DNA from: Deltaproteobacteria bacterium | GTDB taxonomy: Bacteria > Desulfobacterota_D > UBA1144 > Nemesobacterales > UBA2774 | Assembly (NCBI GenBank): GCA_040223695.1 | Contig: JAVKFU010000017.1 | Span: 62,001 to 126,000 of the forward strand | Direction: 5' to 3' | DNA length: 64,000 nt | Shown here: piece by piece, positions 1 to 8,625 of the stretch | Position numbering within the stretch: position 1 is the stretch's first letter | Layout: each line of letters begins with the position of its first letter | The notes under the pieces: generated by a model | Seen by the model: only the letters and a program-made list of their open reading frames with translations | Database searches by the model: none | What the model was told of the DNA's origin: nothing | Made by a program: the position numbers and the translations under genes

Positions 1-831
1 GATTCCGTGCTTCATTCGTTCAGCACAATGTCAACCGGCGGCTTCTCACCGAAAAATCTCAGCATCGCCTCTTACAACAGCTCTCTTATAGATGTAATTA
101 TTACTGTTTTCATGTTTATCGCAGGCATAAACTTCGTCCTGCTCTACTGGCTTTTACACGGAAATTTCAGACGGCTGACACAAAACTCCGAATTCAAGTT
201 CTATCTTCTCCTCAACGTAACCGCGATCCTGGTAATCTCCCTTGAGCTCTGGCGGTCGGTTTATATGAGTTTCTTCGAGTCCCTCAGATATGTCGGTTTT
301 CAGGTCCTTTCCATAAGCACGACAACCGGATTCGCAACCGAGAATTTCGACCTATGGCCCTCATTCGCTAAATGGTTTCTTCTGCTCCTGATGTTTTTCG
401 GCGGGTGCGCCGGCTCCACGTCCGGCTCAATAAAAATTATCCGAATGATGGTTCTTGCCAAAAAGGGCTACAACGAGATGCATAAAATTATCTATCCGAG
501 AGCGGTCGTGCCTATCAGAATTGACAAAAAACCTGTCAGTGGAGACGTACTATCAAGTATTACGAGCTTCTTCCTGATATACCTTTTTATATTTTTAGTC
601 GGCACTCTTGTAGTAATGGCGGCCGAGGATCTCCCCATTATTACGGCAATTTCGGCTTGCGCTGCGACTCTTGGGAATGTAGGCCCGGGTCTTGGAGAGG
701 TCGGCCCGGCGGGGAATTACGCCAACCTTAGCAACGTTACCAAGGTTGTCTTTTCATTTCTCATGCTAACCGGAAGGCTCGAGCTGTTCACCGTGCTCGT
801 TCTTATAACGCCCGCGTTCTGGAGAAAGTAA
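1..831 (+). CDS. trkH: TrkH/KtrB-family potassium uptake channel subunit, 3' part
   Basis: The frame is open from base 1, so the gene starts before the window; about 276 C-terminal residues are seen. This family forms the membrane pore of Trk/Ktr potassium uptake and works with a cytoplasmic NAD-binding TrkA subunit, which is not in the window. Three pore-loop signatures are visible: STGGFSP right at the edge, STTTGFAT near 318-345, and TLGNVGPG near 670-693, separated by hydrophobic membrane segments. A glycine follows each filter Thr/Asn pair as expected. About 280 bases without a convincing gene follow before ribF. Confidence 0.9.
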   Translation, partial: DSVLHSFSTMSTGGFSPKNLSIASYNSSLIDVIITVFMFIAGINFVLLYWLLHGNFRRLTQNSEFKFYLLLNVTAILVISLELWRSVYMSFFESLRYVGFQVLSISTTTGFATENFDLWPSFAKWFLLLLMFFGGCAGSTSGSIKIIRMMVLAKKGYNEMHKIIYPRAVVPIRIDKKPVSGDVLSSITSFFLIYLFIFLVGTLVVMAAEDLPIITAISACAATLGNVGPGLGEVGPAGNYANLSNVTKVVFSFLMLTGRLELFTVLVLITPAFWRK

Positions 832-1113
832 GCGTCCGCTTAAATTACGATGCCTATTAATTCTGAATTTATTCGTCCGGACTAAAACTAATCACAAATT
901 ATCCGTGAATATTCCACTTTGAGTACGTTATGGTAATATTTTCCACATTTATAAATCGGCGAAATTTAAATAAATCTGCCGAGTTGAGCATTTCCCCCGC
1001 ACAAAAAGCTCAGAAAATGGAGATTACGGACTAAGAACCCTCTCACGCAAACCATTTACATAAAGCGTGTATTGATATGAAATGAATCAGTATCTTTTCC
1101 GATAATTAACGCT

Positions 1114-2034
1114 ATGAAAGTAATATTCGACCCTGAAGAGCCAATAGACGACCATACATCCGCTACCATAGGAAACTTCGACGGAGTCCATGTCGGGCAT
1201 AAGAAGATTATAAAATCGATAAAGGATATAGCGGGGAAAAAGGGCCTCAGCACCTGCGTTATAACATTCCATCCTCACCCTCAGAAGGTGCTTCAAAATA
1301 TCGACGTACCATTATTGGTTCCTATCAGGGAAAGACTCAAGCTGCTTGAAAAAGAAAGTGTGGACTACACCGCGTGTTACACATTCACCAAAGACGTCTC
1401 CAAAATACCGGCAAAAGATTTCATAACGGATATACTGGTCGGCAAGCTCAACGTAAAACATCTGATCGTAGGACCCGATTTTTCCTTCGGCAACAAAAGA
1501 GAGGGAAACGCCGAGCTTCTTCAGAAATTAGGAAAAGAGAACGGGTTCGAAACAGAGGTCATAGGACCCGTGCTGATAGACAATGAAATAGTGAGCAGCA
1601 CCGCTATCAGGAATCTCCTTTTGAACGGAGATACAAGAAAGGCGGCCAAGTTTTTGGGCTATGACTTCTACATCGAAGGTCAGGTAAAAGAAGGCGAAAA
1701 AAGGGGAAGGAAGATCGGCTTTCCAACAACCAATCTGGAAACGGATTGGGATATACTCCCCAAAACAGGCGTTTACGCGACACACGCGTTTATTGATAAT
1801 AAGAAATTCGACAGCATAACAAACGTAGGATTCAGGCCCACTTTCGGGGAAAATAAACTCCTTATCGAAACACACATTTTCAATTTCAATTCCGATATTT
1901 ACGGCAAACGCATCAAGGTCGAGTTCGTGGAGAGGATAAGAGACGAAGAGCGCTTTGAAAGCGTGGACGCGCTGGTGGCTCAAATAAAAAGAGATGTGGA
2001 AAGGGTAAAAGCGGCCCTGACGAAATCCGATTAA
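1114..2034 (+). CDS. ribF: Bifunctional riboflavin kinase / FAD synthetase
   Basis: This enzyme converts riboflavin to FMN and then FAD in the cytoplasm. At 306 residues it has normal family length. The N-terminal nucleotidyltransferase half shows GNFDGVHVGH (residues 22-31) and SSTAIRNLL. The C-terminal kinase half shows GRKIGFPTTNL and a later NVGFRPTFG. There is no strong Shine-Dalgarno sequence before the ATG, but the conserved fold starts a few residues later, so this start is sound. aroE follows 39 bases downstream and is probably cotranscribed. Confidence 0.96.
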   Translation: MKVIFDPEEPIDDHTSATIGNFDGVHVGHKKIIKSIKDIAGKKGLSTCVITFHPHPQKVLQNIDVPLLVPIRERLKLLEKESVDYTACYTFTKDVSKIPAKDFITDILVGKLNVKHLIVGPDFSFGNKREGNAELLQKLGKENGFETEVIGPVLIDNEIVSSTAIRNLLLNGDTRKAAKFLGYDFYIEGQVKEGEKRGRKIGFPTTNLETDWDILPKTGVYATHAFIDNKKFDSITNVGFRPTFGENKLLIETHIFNFNSDIYGKRIKVEFVERIRDEERFESVDALVAQIKRDVERVKAALTKSD

Positions 2035-2073
2035 CATATTACGTGTTAATATTAACGGCAGGAATCTCCAACA

Positions 2074-2922
2074 TTGAAAGTAAAAGCAACGACAAACGTA
2101 TACGGCATATTCGGTCACCCCGTACGACACAGCCTTTCTCCCGTAATGCACAATAGCGCATTCGAGGCGCTGGGACTAGATTGTGTTTATGCAGCTTTCG
2201 ACGTAAATCCTGAAGACATAGGACAGGCCGCGGAAGCAATAAGAGCCCTGGGAATAAAGGGGATAAACATAACGATTCCCCACAAGGAGAGCATCATTCC
2301 CTTTCTCGATGAAATTGCGCCCGACGCAAAACACACAGGCGCGGTAAACACCGTCATGAACAGCGACGGAAAGCTCTCTGGCTTCAACACCGACGTGGGC
2401 GGTTTTCTGAGAGCGGCCCGGGAAGACCTCGACTTTAAGCCCGATGGCTCGAATGTTCTGTTGCTTGGGGCGGGCGGCGCGGCGCGGGCCGTGATGTCCG
2501 CATTTTGCATGAACGGCGCCAAAAGGATATGTATCGCAAACAGAACGTTAGGAAAGGCGGAAAACCTGGGAGCGGTATTCCGGTCGCATTTTAAAAATGT
2601 AGAAATAGAAGCGGTAGCACTGAACGATGAGGAAAAAATAAAATCCCGCGTCTTCGATACGGACATAATAGTAAATTCGACATCCGCCGGGATGGAAGGG
2701 GCGGGCGCATTGGAACTGCCTCTGGAATCGCTCAAAGAAAGCGCCGTCGTATATGATCTCGTTTACAAACCCCCGGTGACCAAACTGGTAGAGGAAGCCC
2801 GAAAGAATGGACATAAGGCATCCGGAGGACTGAGTATGCTTCTTTATCAGGGAGCGGAGAGTTTCGAGATCTGGACCGGAATGGATGCGCCTGTGGACGT
2901 GATGAAAAAGGCAATTCTGTAA
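2074..2922 (+). CDS. aroE: Shikimate dehydrogenase (NADP+)
   Basis: It reduces 3-dehydroshikimate to shikimate in aromatic amino acid synthesis. The start is TTG with a GGAA-type ribosome site about 9 bases upstream. The N-terminal substrate domain shows GHPVRHSLSP, ITIPHKES with the catalytic lysine, and GFNTDVGG with the catalytic aspartate. The NADP-binding part shows GAGGAARAV and NRTLGKAE, and the C-terminal GGLSMLLYQG loop is present. The 282 residues match the usual size. It lies 39 bases after ribF, which suggests a two-gene operon. Confidence 0.96.
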   Translation: MKVKATTNVYGIFGHPVRHSLSPVMHNSAFEALGLDCVYAAFDVNPEDIGQAAEAIRALGIKGINITIPHKESIIPFLDEIAPDAKHTGAVNTVMNSDGKLSGFNTDVGGFLRAAREDLDFKPDGSNVLLLGAGGAARAVMSAFCMNGAKRICIANRTLGKAENLGAVFRSHFKNVEIEAVALNDEEKIKSRVFDTDIIVNSTSAGMEGAGALELPLESLKESAVVYDLVYKPPVTKLVEEARKNGHKASGGLSMLLYQGAESFEIWTGMDAPVDVMKKAIL

Positions 2923-3000
2923 ACCTCTCTAACAAACACATCAATTATCTCTCCACAATTTAAAACACGCCTCACCGATTTATCCGCGCCGGAATACCTA

Positions 3001-3030
3001 TTGGCAAACAGCAGGGCTTTGTGAGATAAT
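3001..3030 (+). promoter_or_regulatory. Predicted sigma-70-type promoter
   Basis: TTGGCA (3001-3006), an 18-base spacer and GATAAT (3025-3030) match the -35 and -10 consensus at five of six positions each. It lies about 40 bases upstream of the small gene at 3072. Prediction from sequence only. Confidence 0.5.
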
Positions 3031-3071
3031 GTAAACAGACTATTCACAGCTTTACTAAAATTGGAGGTGTC

Positions 3072-3329
3072 ATGAAGGTTACAAGCCCGGCAGGTGACTT
3101 TGAAATAAAGGTAAACGACTCGTCAGTCGAAGGGGATTTCGTTGTTTTAAGCGGCCAGATGGGCGTGTGGGATTCTAAAATTTACCTTACCCCTTCTGAC
3201 ATGTGGCAGTTTACGTCTATTTTTCTGCGCCCGTCCGTTCTTCTCTTTATACTGAAGATGCCCTTTAAATCATTATTCGGGTCCGGCGCCGGTAAAACGC
3301 AAGAGAGAAAGGATAAAAATCAGTCTTAA
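3072..3329 (+). CDS. Small protein of unknown function, 85 residues
   Basis: I do not recognise this gene. A TTGGAGG site sits 4-5 bases before the ATG and a promoter-like pair lies just upstream, so it is probably expressed. The first half alternates short polar and hydrophobic runs. Residues about 50-68 form a hydrophobic stretch (FLRPSVLLFILKMPFKSLF) that could lie on or in the membrane. The C-terminus is charged and rich in Lys, Gln and Ser. There is no signal peptide. A peripheral or single-pass membrane protein is possible. Confidence 0.6.
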   Translation: MKVTSPAGDFEIKVNDSSVEGDFVVLSGQMGVWDSKIYLTPSDMWQFTSIFLRPSVLLFILKMPFKSLFGSGAGKTQERKDKNQS

Positions 3330-3387
3330 ATCTCAGCCGGTCATAAGGCGTGACAGGAGGTGAGGCGATCGACAAATAAAAAAGGGC

Positions 3388-3416
3388 TTGAAACTTTAAC
3401 CGAGAATTCATAGAAT
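3388..3416 (+). promoter_or_regulatory. Predicted sigma-70-type promoter
   Basis: TTGAAA (3388-3393), a 17-base spacer and TAGAAT (3411-3416) form a near-consensus promoter. It would place the transcript start about 30 bases upstream of the gene at 3453. Confidence 0.55.
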
Positions 3417-3452
3417 TTTAATATATAAACCTTTTAAAGGAGGGTGACCAGG

Positions 3453-3941
3453 ATGATAGATAATTTCAATGATTATGATTCCGATATACCGGTTAACTAC
3501 CGGGGCTTTGATCTCTCCGATATTGATTATAGCGACCTGCCCGGACTCATGGAGAAAATAGATATTATTCATGAAGACATGAGCAGGATTAAGAGCCTTT
3601 CGAACAAGCTGATTACGATATACGAGTCCGCCGGCCCCGATGCGAAAAAGGAGCCCGAATCAACAAATACAGTCTATGAGAAATTTCTCGAGGAGGGCAT
3701 TAAAGAATACGGCGAGGATAGAGGCAAAGAGCTGATAGAATCGCTTCTGGGCGGCCCGCACGAACCGCCAAAGCTTCAGATTGCAAAGGCAAAAGCGCTC
3801 CTGATTTCCTACGAGAGAATTTTCGAGGATGATGAATCGGAACCCATACATCCGTCCCAATTCGAAGAGAGCGATATTTTCAAGACCATAAAAAAACTCA
3901 CCGGCAACAGGAACATGTTCCCGACCCTGAATTCCCAGTAA
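3453..3941 (+). CDS. Acidic protein of unknown function, 162 residues
   Basis: I do not recognise a family. The start chosen is the ATG at 3453, because the AAAGGAGG site at 3436-3443 lies 9 bases before it; a GTG at 3444 directly abuts that site and is unlikely. The protein is soluble, acidic and probably mostly helical. Near the N-terminus it has repeated Asp-Tyr/Asp-Ile pairs, then a likely coiled region around residues 35-60, and no signal peptide or membrane segment. Its own promoter lies 40 bases upstream, so it is probably a single-gene unit. The next gene is convergent. Confidence 0.65.
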   Translation: MIDNFNDYDSDIPVNYRGFDLSDIDYSDLPGLMEKIDIIHEDMSRIKSLSNKLITIYESAGPDAKKEPESTNTVYEKFLEEGIKEYGEDRGKELIESLLGGPHEPPKLQIAKAKALLISYERIFEDDESEPIHPSQFEESDIFKTIKKLTGNRNMFPTLNSQ

Positions 3942-4008
3942 CGGGGTCTTTTAAGGCAGAAAGGAGATTTATCAAGCCCGTGCAAATTCCCCCACCGGGA
4001 GAGTCTAA

Positions 4009-4980
4009 TTACCGTTTCAGCACTTCCGGATTTACAAGATGCACGGGAGCTTTGCCCCCCAGAGCCAGCTCCACGCTCCTGACAGCCATATCGATCATAC
4101 TCTCCCTCGTCTCCCGGGACGCGCTGCCGATATGCGGCAGCAGAACAGTGTTTTCAAGCCCGAGCAACTCGCTGTTCACCCGAGGCTCATTCTCGTACAC
4201 GTCGAGACCCGCCCCCCATATGAGCCCGTCCCGGAGGGCTGACGCAAGCTCGTCTTCTTTTATTATCGGCCCTCTGCCGACGTTTACTATAATCGAGGTG
4301 GCTTTCATTCTACGGAATTCCTCAAGTCCGAAACGCCCTCTCGTCTCTTCATTTAAAGGGGATGTAATAACAATGAAATCGGATTCTTCGAGCAGCCGGG
4401 GAAAATCCGCGTACACCGCCCCCGTCTCTCTCTCGGATTCTTCCTTTCTGCTCCTGCTGTGGTAGATAACGCTAATATTAAAACCCGAAGCCCTTCTCGC
4501 CACCGCCGTGCCTATACGCCCCATACCGAATATGCCGAGCGTCTTACCGTGTACGTTGCGCCCCATGAGGAGCGAAGGGTGCCAGCATTTGAACTCGCCC
4601 CCTCTGACATGGGCATCCCCCTCGACCACCCTTCTCGCCGCGGACATCAGCAGCGCCCATGCCAGGTCGGCTGTTGTTTCCGTAAGCACGTCCGGGGTGT
4701 TGGTGACCATTACTCTCTTTTTAGTCGCGTAATCCACATCTACGTTCTCATAGCCCACGCCGCAGTTGGAGACTATCTTCAGATCGGGGAGCATATCGAT
4801 AAATTCCTTATCGACCGCATCTGAAACGGTCGTTATTACGGCTGAGGAGCCCCGGGCGCCCTCGAGAAGCTCCTTTCTCGTTGGCAGGCACTCTCCCGAA
4901 AACTCGCTGACCTCGTACTTTTTTTTCAGCCGCTCAATCGAGCCTCCCGGATATCGAGCGCTTACATAGATTTTTTTCAT
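4009..4980 (-). CDS. D-isomer-specific 2-hydroxyacid dehydrogenase (glyoxylate/hydroxypyruvate reductase type)
   Basis: This NAD(P)-dependent cytoplasmic enzyme reduces 2-keto acids such as glyoxylate or hydroxypyruvate. The Rossmann motif LGIFGMGRIG is central. The catalytic trio is visible: Arg in NVGRGPII, Glu in DVYENEP and His in LLPHIGSAS. The 323 residues fit the glyoxylate reductase subgroup and there is no C-terminal ACT domain, which argues against serine-pathway SerA. A GGTGA site lies about 8 bases before the ATG. It lies 78 bases behind the nitroreductase-like gene on the same strand. The exact substrate cannot be told from sequence. Confidence 0.9.
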   Translation of the reverse strand: MKKIYVSARYPGGSIERLKKKYEVSEFSGECLPTRKELLEGARGSSAVITTVSDAVDKEFIDMLPDLKIVSNCGVGYENVDVDYATKKRVMVTNTPDVLTETTADLAWALLMSAARRVVEGDAHVRGGEFKCWHPSLLMGRNVHGKTLGIFGMGRIGTAVARRASGFNISVIYHSRSRKEESERETGAVYADFPRLLEESDFIVITSPLNEETRGRFGLEEFRRMKATSIIVNVGRGPIIKEDELASALRDGLIWGAGLDVYENEPRVNSELLGLENTVLLPHIGSASRETRESMIDMAVRSVELALGGKAPVHLVNPEVLKR

Positions 4981-4998
4981 TTATCAATTTCACCGGTT

Positions 4999-5018
4999 AT
5001 TGCGAGCGTTATCGCAAT
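4999..5018. repeat. Short perfect inverted repeat
   Basis: ATTGCGA (4999-5005) and TCGCAAT (5012-5018) are separated by six bases. The repeat sits in the 78-base gap between two minus-strand genes. No T-run follows on either strand, so it is not a clear terminator; it could be an operator or chance. Confidence 0.35.
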
Positions 5019-5058
5019 CGTCCCTTTCATCAACCTGATACCTGCGATTAAGTTAGTC

Positions 5059-6366
5059 TTATTTTTCAAACGGGTCGGGAATCTCCGGGTGCCACAGTTT
5101 GAAATGATTCTTGTGATTCTCGGTATAGGCCCCCGGCGGATAATACTCGTCATAGAAGTCCAGATCCAGGTGGTGAGCCTGTACCATAAACCTGAGGAAC
5201 ATCGGATCCGAAAACGCCGGGAATCGTCCGTAGGTATCGTATACGTAATTGCATATATCCTTTACGACCTGAATTTCCTCCCTGCTCGGCCTCTCGACTT
5301 CCTGGAGAATCCCCTCGGGATTTTTGTACGGCATTGTATGGGATTCCCAGTTGGTCCATTTCGCATCGTTAAAGGCCTCTACCGCCTCACCCATATCCTT
5401 ATAGTAAGGCGGGCAGAACGCCTCGAATAAACCGTCCTTGCCGACAGCCACCGGATTCGGATTGCCCGTCTCACCCTTTATCTCGGGTGTGGTGAACCTG
5501 AAACCCAGTCCCCTGTTGAAAGGGGTGCCGCCCAGCATGAACATGCTCGCGAATCCGCTAAAGAGCCATCCCCCGAGCCCAAGAGTCTGAAGGGTGAGCG
5601 CCATGTTCTGACCCATGAACGCCTGCTCGGCGATATACCCGTTCGCGAATCTTAGCTCGGCCTCTATGAGCGGCATCCTTTTACCCTCGTCGAGAAATCC
5701 CTTTTTAAGCCACTCGGCCGTTCCGGGCGGTCTCAGTCCGTGAAGCTCATCGACGAAGTTGAACCTGTGATCCGGCCTCATATAGAAGAAGTACAGGTTG
5801 ATTATGCACGCGGAAAGATCGGTCACGGGCATAAACAATGTAGTCCCCGGTTTGTTGACGTTCCAGAGGTTATGGGCTGCGATACCAGGGGGCTTGGAAG
5901 GAAGATCGGCCCGTTTGTCTTCAAGCGTTACCCTCGATTCCCTGAAGAGCTCGAGTATACGGTCCACCCTCTCCTCGCGGCTCAGCGCCTCTAGGCCCCT
6001 AAAATCATCGGGCTGCTTGTCGTGCAATTTAACCATGTAAGTGCCTTCGTCGTTGGTATAGAAAAGCTCGGTTCTGTGGACATCGCCCAGGGCGGGGATC
6101 GTCCTGCTTGTAAACTGCATTTCGAGATCGAGCCCCACGTGGGGCGGGAAATCCGACAGGTTTATGTTTTTTATGCCGAGCCCGTTCCAGACTATAATCG
6201 CCTCTTCAAGCTCCGTCAGAGGCACGGGCTCGTGCTTGGATTTATAAGAGAGCGGACCCCTCTCTATCTCCATTCCCATGCCGAACCGTCTCGACCTCCT
6301 CTGAAAAACAGCGTCCATGAATTTATAATCGACTGTAACGTCCAAGCCAGGCGGATATTTACCCAT
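5059..6366 (-). CDS. Nitroreductase-like protein of unknown function, 435 residues
   Basis: The family assignment is tentative. The N-terminus has an FQRRSRRFG stretch followed by a long segment ending in LTELEEAIIVWNGLG, which resembles the opening of FMN-dependent nitroreductases. The later segment FMGQNMALTLQTLGLGG resembles their conserved helix before the C-terminus. Length is about twice that of a simple nitroreductase, with extra Trp/Tyr/Pro-rich sequence at the C-terminus (DEYYPPGAYTENHKNHF). There is no signal peptide. GGGAG lies just before the ATG. It may be a redox enzyme acting on an unknown small molecule. Confidence 0.55.
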   Translation of the reverse strand: MGKYPPGLDVTVDYKFMDAVFQRRSRRFGMGMEIERGPLSYKSKHEPVPLTELEEAIIVWNGLGIKNINLSDFPPHVGLDLEMQFTSRTIPALGDVHRTELFYTNDEGTYMVKLHDKQPDDFRGLEALSREERVDRILELFRESRVTLEDKRADLPSKPPGIAAHNLWNVNKPGTTLFMPVTDLSACIINLYFFYMRPDHRFNFVDELHGLRPPGTAEWLKKGFLDEGKRMPLIEAELRFANGYIAEQAFMGQNMALTLQTLGLGGWLFSGFASMFMLGGTPFNRGLGFRFTTPEIKGETGNPNPVAVGKDGLFEAFCPPYYKDMGEAVEAFNDAKWTNWESHTMPYKNPEGILQEVERPSREEIQVVKDICNYVYDTYGRFPAFSDPMFLRFMVQAHHLDLDFYDEYYPPGAYTENHKNHFKLWHPEIPDPFEK

Positions 6367-6527
6367 CTTCTCCCGATCTCCTTCTGATTTTTGATGGTTA
6401 TTGTAGCAAATGTGGATGTTTAATCCAAATCAGAAGCGGGTCAGGTAAAAATTTCTCGCAACCCTACTATTCATTCATTATACTTTTTCCAGTGCTCGGT
6501 AAAGCAACAAGTGTCAAGTTTTCCAAA

Positions 6528-7265
6528 ATGTTAAAACCATTTATCCGACATCCGGTTTTTTATCTTAGCCTTTTGATGCTGGCAGTACTTTCAACCGGCT
6601 GTTATCCGGCGGGGTATTACCGCCCTCAAGAGCCGAAATTCAACCCGACGCCTACTATTCACACGAGCGAGGACGGGGTGAGGGTAACCGTTATCCCGTC
6701 ATACTGGACGGGCTCGCCGCGCAATCTCGAAAGCTACGTAACGCCTTTCTATATCGAGATTGAGAATTTTTCGGATAAAACGCTCAGCTTCACTTACGAA
6801 GATATCGTTCTATTCGACGAATTCAGGACGCAGAGCGCTCCTCTTGGGCCGGAGGCTGTCGCGGGAATTCTTGCTTCATCGGAAAAAGCTTACGCGTACC
6901 CCTCTTATCCCAGGGTATCGATCGGCATAGGAGGGGGATATTACGGTGGTTATTACCGCGGCGGACCATGGGGTTATTACGGACCGTATTACAGACCTTA
7001 CGGATTTTACTCCTACAGCCCTGTCTGGTACTCCCCGCCCGCCCCGTATTACTACTCCAGACCGGTCAGCACAAAGGATGTGGTAACCGAGGCGCTGAGG
7101 CCGGGCATAGTCTATCCGAGGGCGGCTGTGAAAGGCTATGTTTACTTCAAGCGGATTCCGGACGAGGTAAATCACGTAACTCTTGACGTCGCATACGGAA
7201 TCGAGAGAACAGAGGAGTACCGCACGCTTAGTTTTCCATTTTCCGTCGGGTGGGAAAGCTATTAA
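6528..7265 (+). CDS. Tyr/Gly-rich outer-membrane lipoprotein of unknown function
   Basis: From the ATG at 6528 the product opens with a basic n-region, a hydrophobic core and the lipobox LSTGC, so it should be lipid-anchored in the envelope. An upstream GTG at 6492 would add 12 residues; neither start has a clear ribosome site, and the shorter one gives a normal signal length. A mature segment with beta-strand character comes first, then residues about 140-190 are very rich in Tyr, Gly and Pro (for example GGYYGGYYRGG). A C-terminal beta-rich part follows. I do not recognise a family. Confidence 0.75.
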   Translation: MLKPFIRHPVFYLSLLMLAVLSTGCYPAGYYRPQEPKFNPTPTIHTSEDGVRVTVIPSYWTGSPRNLESYVTPFYIEIENFSDKTLSFTYEDIVLFDEFRTQSAPLGPEAVAGILASSEKAYAYPSYPRVSIGIGGGYYGGYYRGGPWGYYGPYYRPYGFYSYSPVWYSPPAPYYYSRPVSTKDVVTEALRPGIVYPRAAVKGYVYFKRIPDEVNHVTLDVAYGIERTEEYRTLSFPFSVGWESY

Positions 7266-7336
7266 TTAAATACGCCGTCTGCTGATTAGGGGAGGAGTTT
7301 GTCAATTTCTCGCGATAGAAATTGACCGTCCTTATA

Positions 7337-8425
7337 TTAATTTACTTTATCGGCGGATAATTCCTTTAGCCGCTCGTATAATTTCTTTTCCTCGGAAGAA
7401 GGCTTTTTGGGTATTTCGACCTGAATCCTTATATAAATATCCCCCCTCCTCCCGCTTCTGAAATTCGGAAGGCCCTCATTTGCAAGCCTCATGACCGTGC
7501 CGGGCTGTGTGCCGGCGGGTATTTTAAGTTCTACCTCTCCGACCAGAGTGGGAACATCGAGTTTCGTACCCAGGACAGCGTCCGCGACGTGTATCTTTTC
7601 CACCTTGTGCAAATGGTCGCCCCTCCGCTCAAACCGGGGGTCATCCTCGGTTCTGATTACGACTATCAGGTCCCCGGGAGGGCCGCCGGGCTCAGGGCTC
7701 AGATTCCCGTGTCCCGTTACGCGAAGCGCCATGCCTTCCTCGACTCCCTCCGGAATCTTGATTTTCATCTCACTTTCGCGTTCTACATTCCCCGTTCCTC
7801 TGCATTCCGGGCACGGGTCATCTATTATCACTCCCCTTCCGTGGCAGGACGGACAAACAGCCACCTGCTGAAACGTCATACCCTGCTGCTGGGTTGTATA
7901 AACCTTTTGTCCCGCGCCGCCGCATTCCTCGCAGCTTCTGGGCTCCGTGCCCTTTCTGGCCCTCGATCCGTCGCACTCGGGACAGGTAACCGACCTGCTA
8001 TACCTAACGGTTTCCTCCCCTCCGGTGAGAATCCTCTTTAAAGGCACGACTATCTCCACCTCTATATCCCTTCCCTTGGCCGGACCTCTCCTGCGCCCGA
8101 AACCGAATATCTCGTCGAATATGCTGCCGCCGAAACCGCCTCCTCCGAAAATATCCCCGAAATTTATACCGCTAAAGATGTCCTCGGCGGACATTCCGTC
8201 AAGCCCGGAAAAGCCTCCGCTGTCGTAGCGGGCTCTCTTTTCGGAGTCTGATAAAACCCCGTAGGCCTCGGAGAGCTCTTTGAACTTTTCTTCGGCTTCG
8301 GGCTCATTATTGTGGTCCGGGTGGTATTCCATCGCAAGACGGCGGTACGCCTTCTTTATTTCCTGAGGGCTCGCGCCTCTCTCCACCCCCAGCACTTCAT
8401 AATAGTCCCTTTTTCCGGTAGCCAT
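7337..8425 (-). CDS. dnaJ: Chaperone DnaJ (Hsp40, type I)
   Basis: DnaJ stimulates the ATPase of DnaK and hands it unfolded proteins. All type I parts are in order: J domain with YHPDHN (the HPD triad), a Gly/Phe-rich linker (FGGGGFGG), the zinc domain with four CxxCxGxG repeats ([32 protein letters not shown]; the first repeat ends SR instead of a second Gly), and two C-terminal beta domains. Length 362 is normal. A GGGGTGA site precedes the ATG by six bases. No dnaK or grpE is in the window. Confidence 0.96.
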   Translation of the reverse strand: MATGKRDYYEVLGVERGASPQEIKKAYRRLAMEYHPDHNNEPEAEEKFKELSEAYGVLSDSEKRARYDSGGFSGLDGMSAEDIFSGINFGDIFGGGGFGGSIFDEIFGFGRRRGPAKGRDIEVEIVVPLKRILTGGEETVRYSRSVTCPECDGSRARKGTEPRSCEECGGAGQKVYTTQQQGMTFQQVAVCPSCHGRGVIIDDPCPECRGTGNVERESEMKIKIPEGVEEGMALRVTGHGNLSPEPGGPPGDLIVVIRTEDDPRFERRGDHLHKVEKIHVADAVLGTKLDVPTLVGEVELKIPAGTQPGTVMRLANEGLPNFRSGRRGDIYIRIQVEIPKKPSSEEKKLYERLKELSADKVN

Positions 8426-8625
8426 AGTAAATCACCCCTTTTTAAATCTTAAGTCTTATATATAGATTAATTTCCGGTTTTCAAGTTTTTCAAGGAGACA
8501 AATACCTTTTTGAATTTTAAATACAAAACAACTCGGAATAAATTATTTTATACAATAAAACGGTCCATGCCTAAAATTAAGCCCATTTTCATCGGGGAAC
8601 GAAATACTGGGAAAAAAGAATAATT

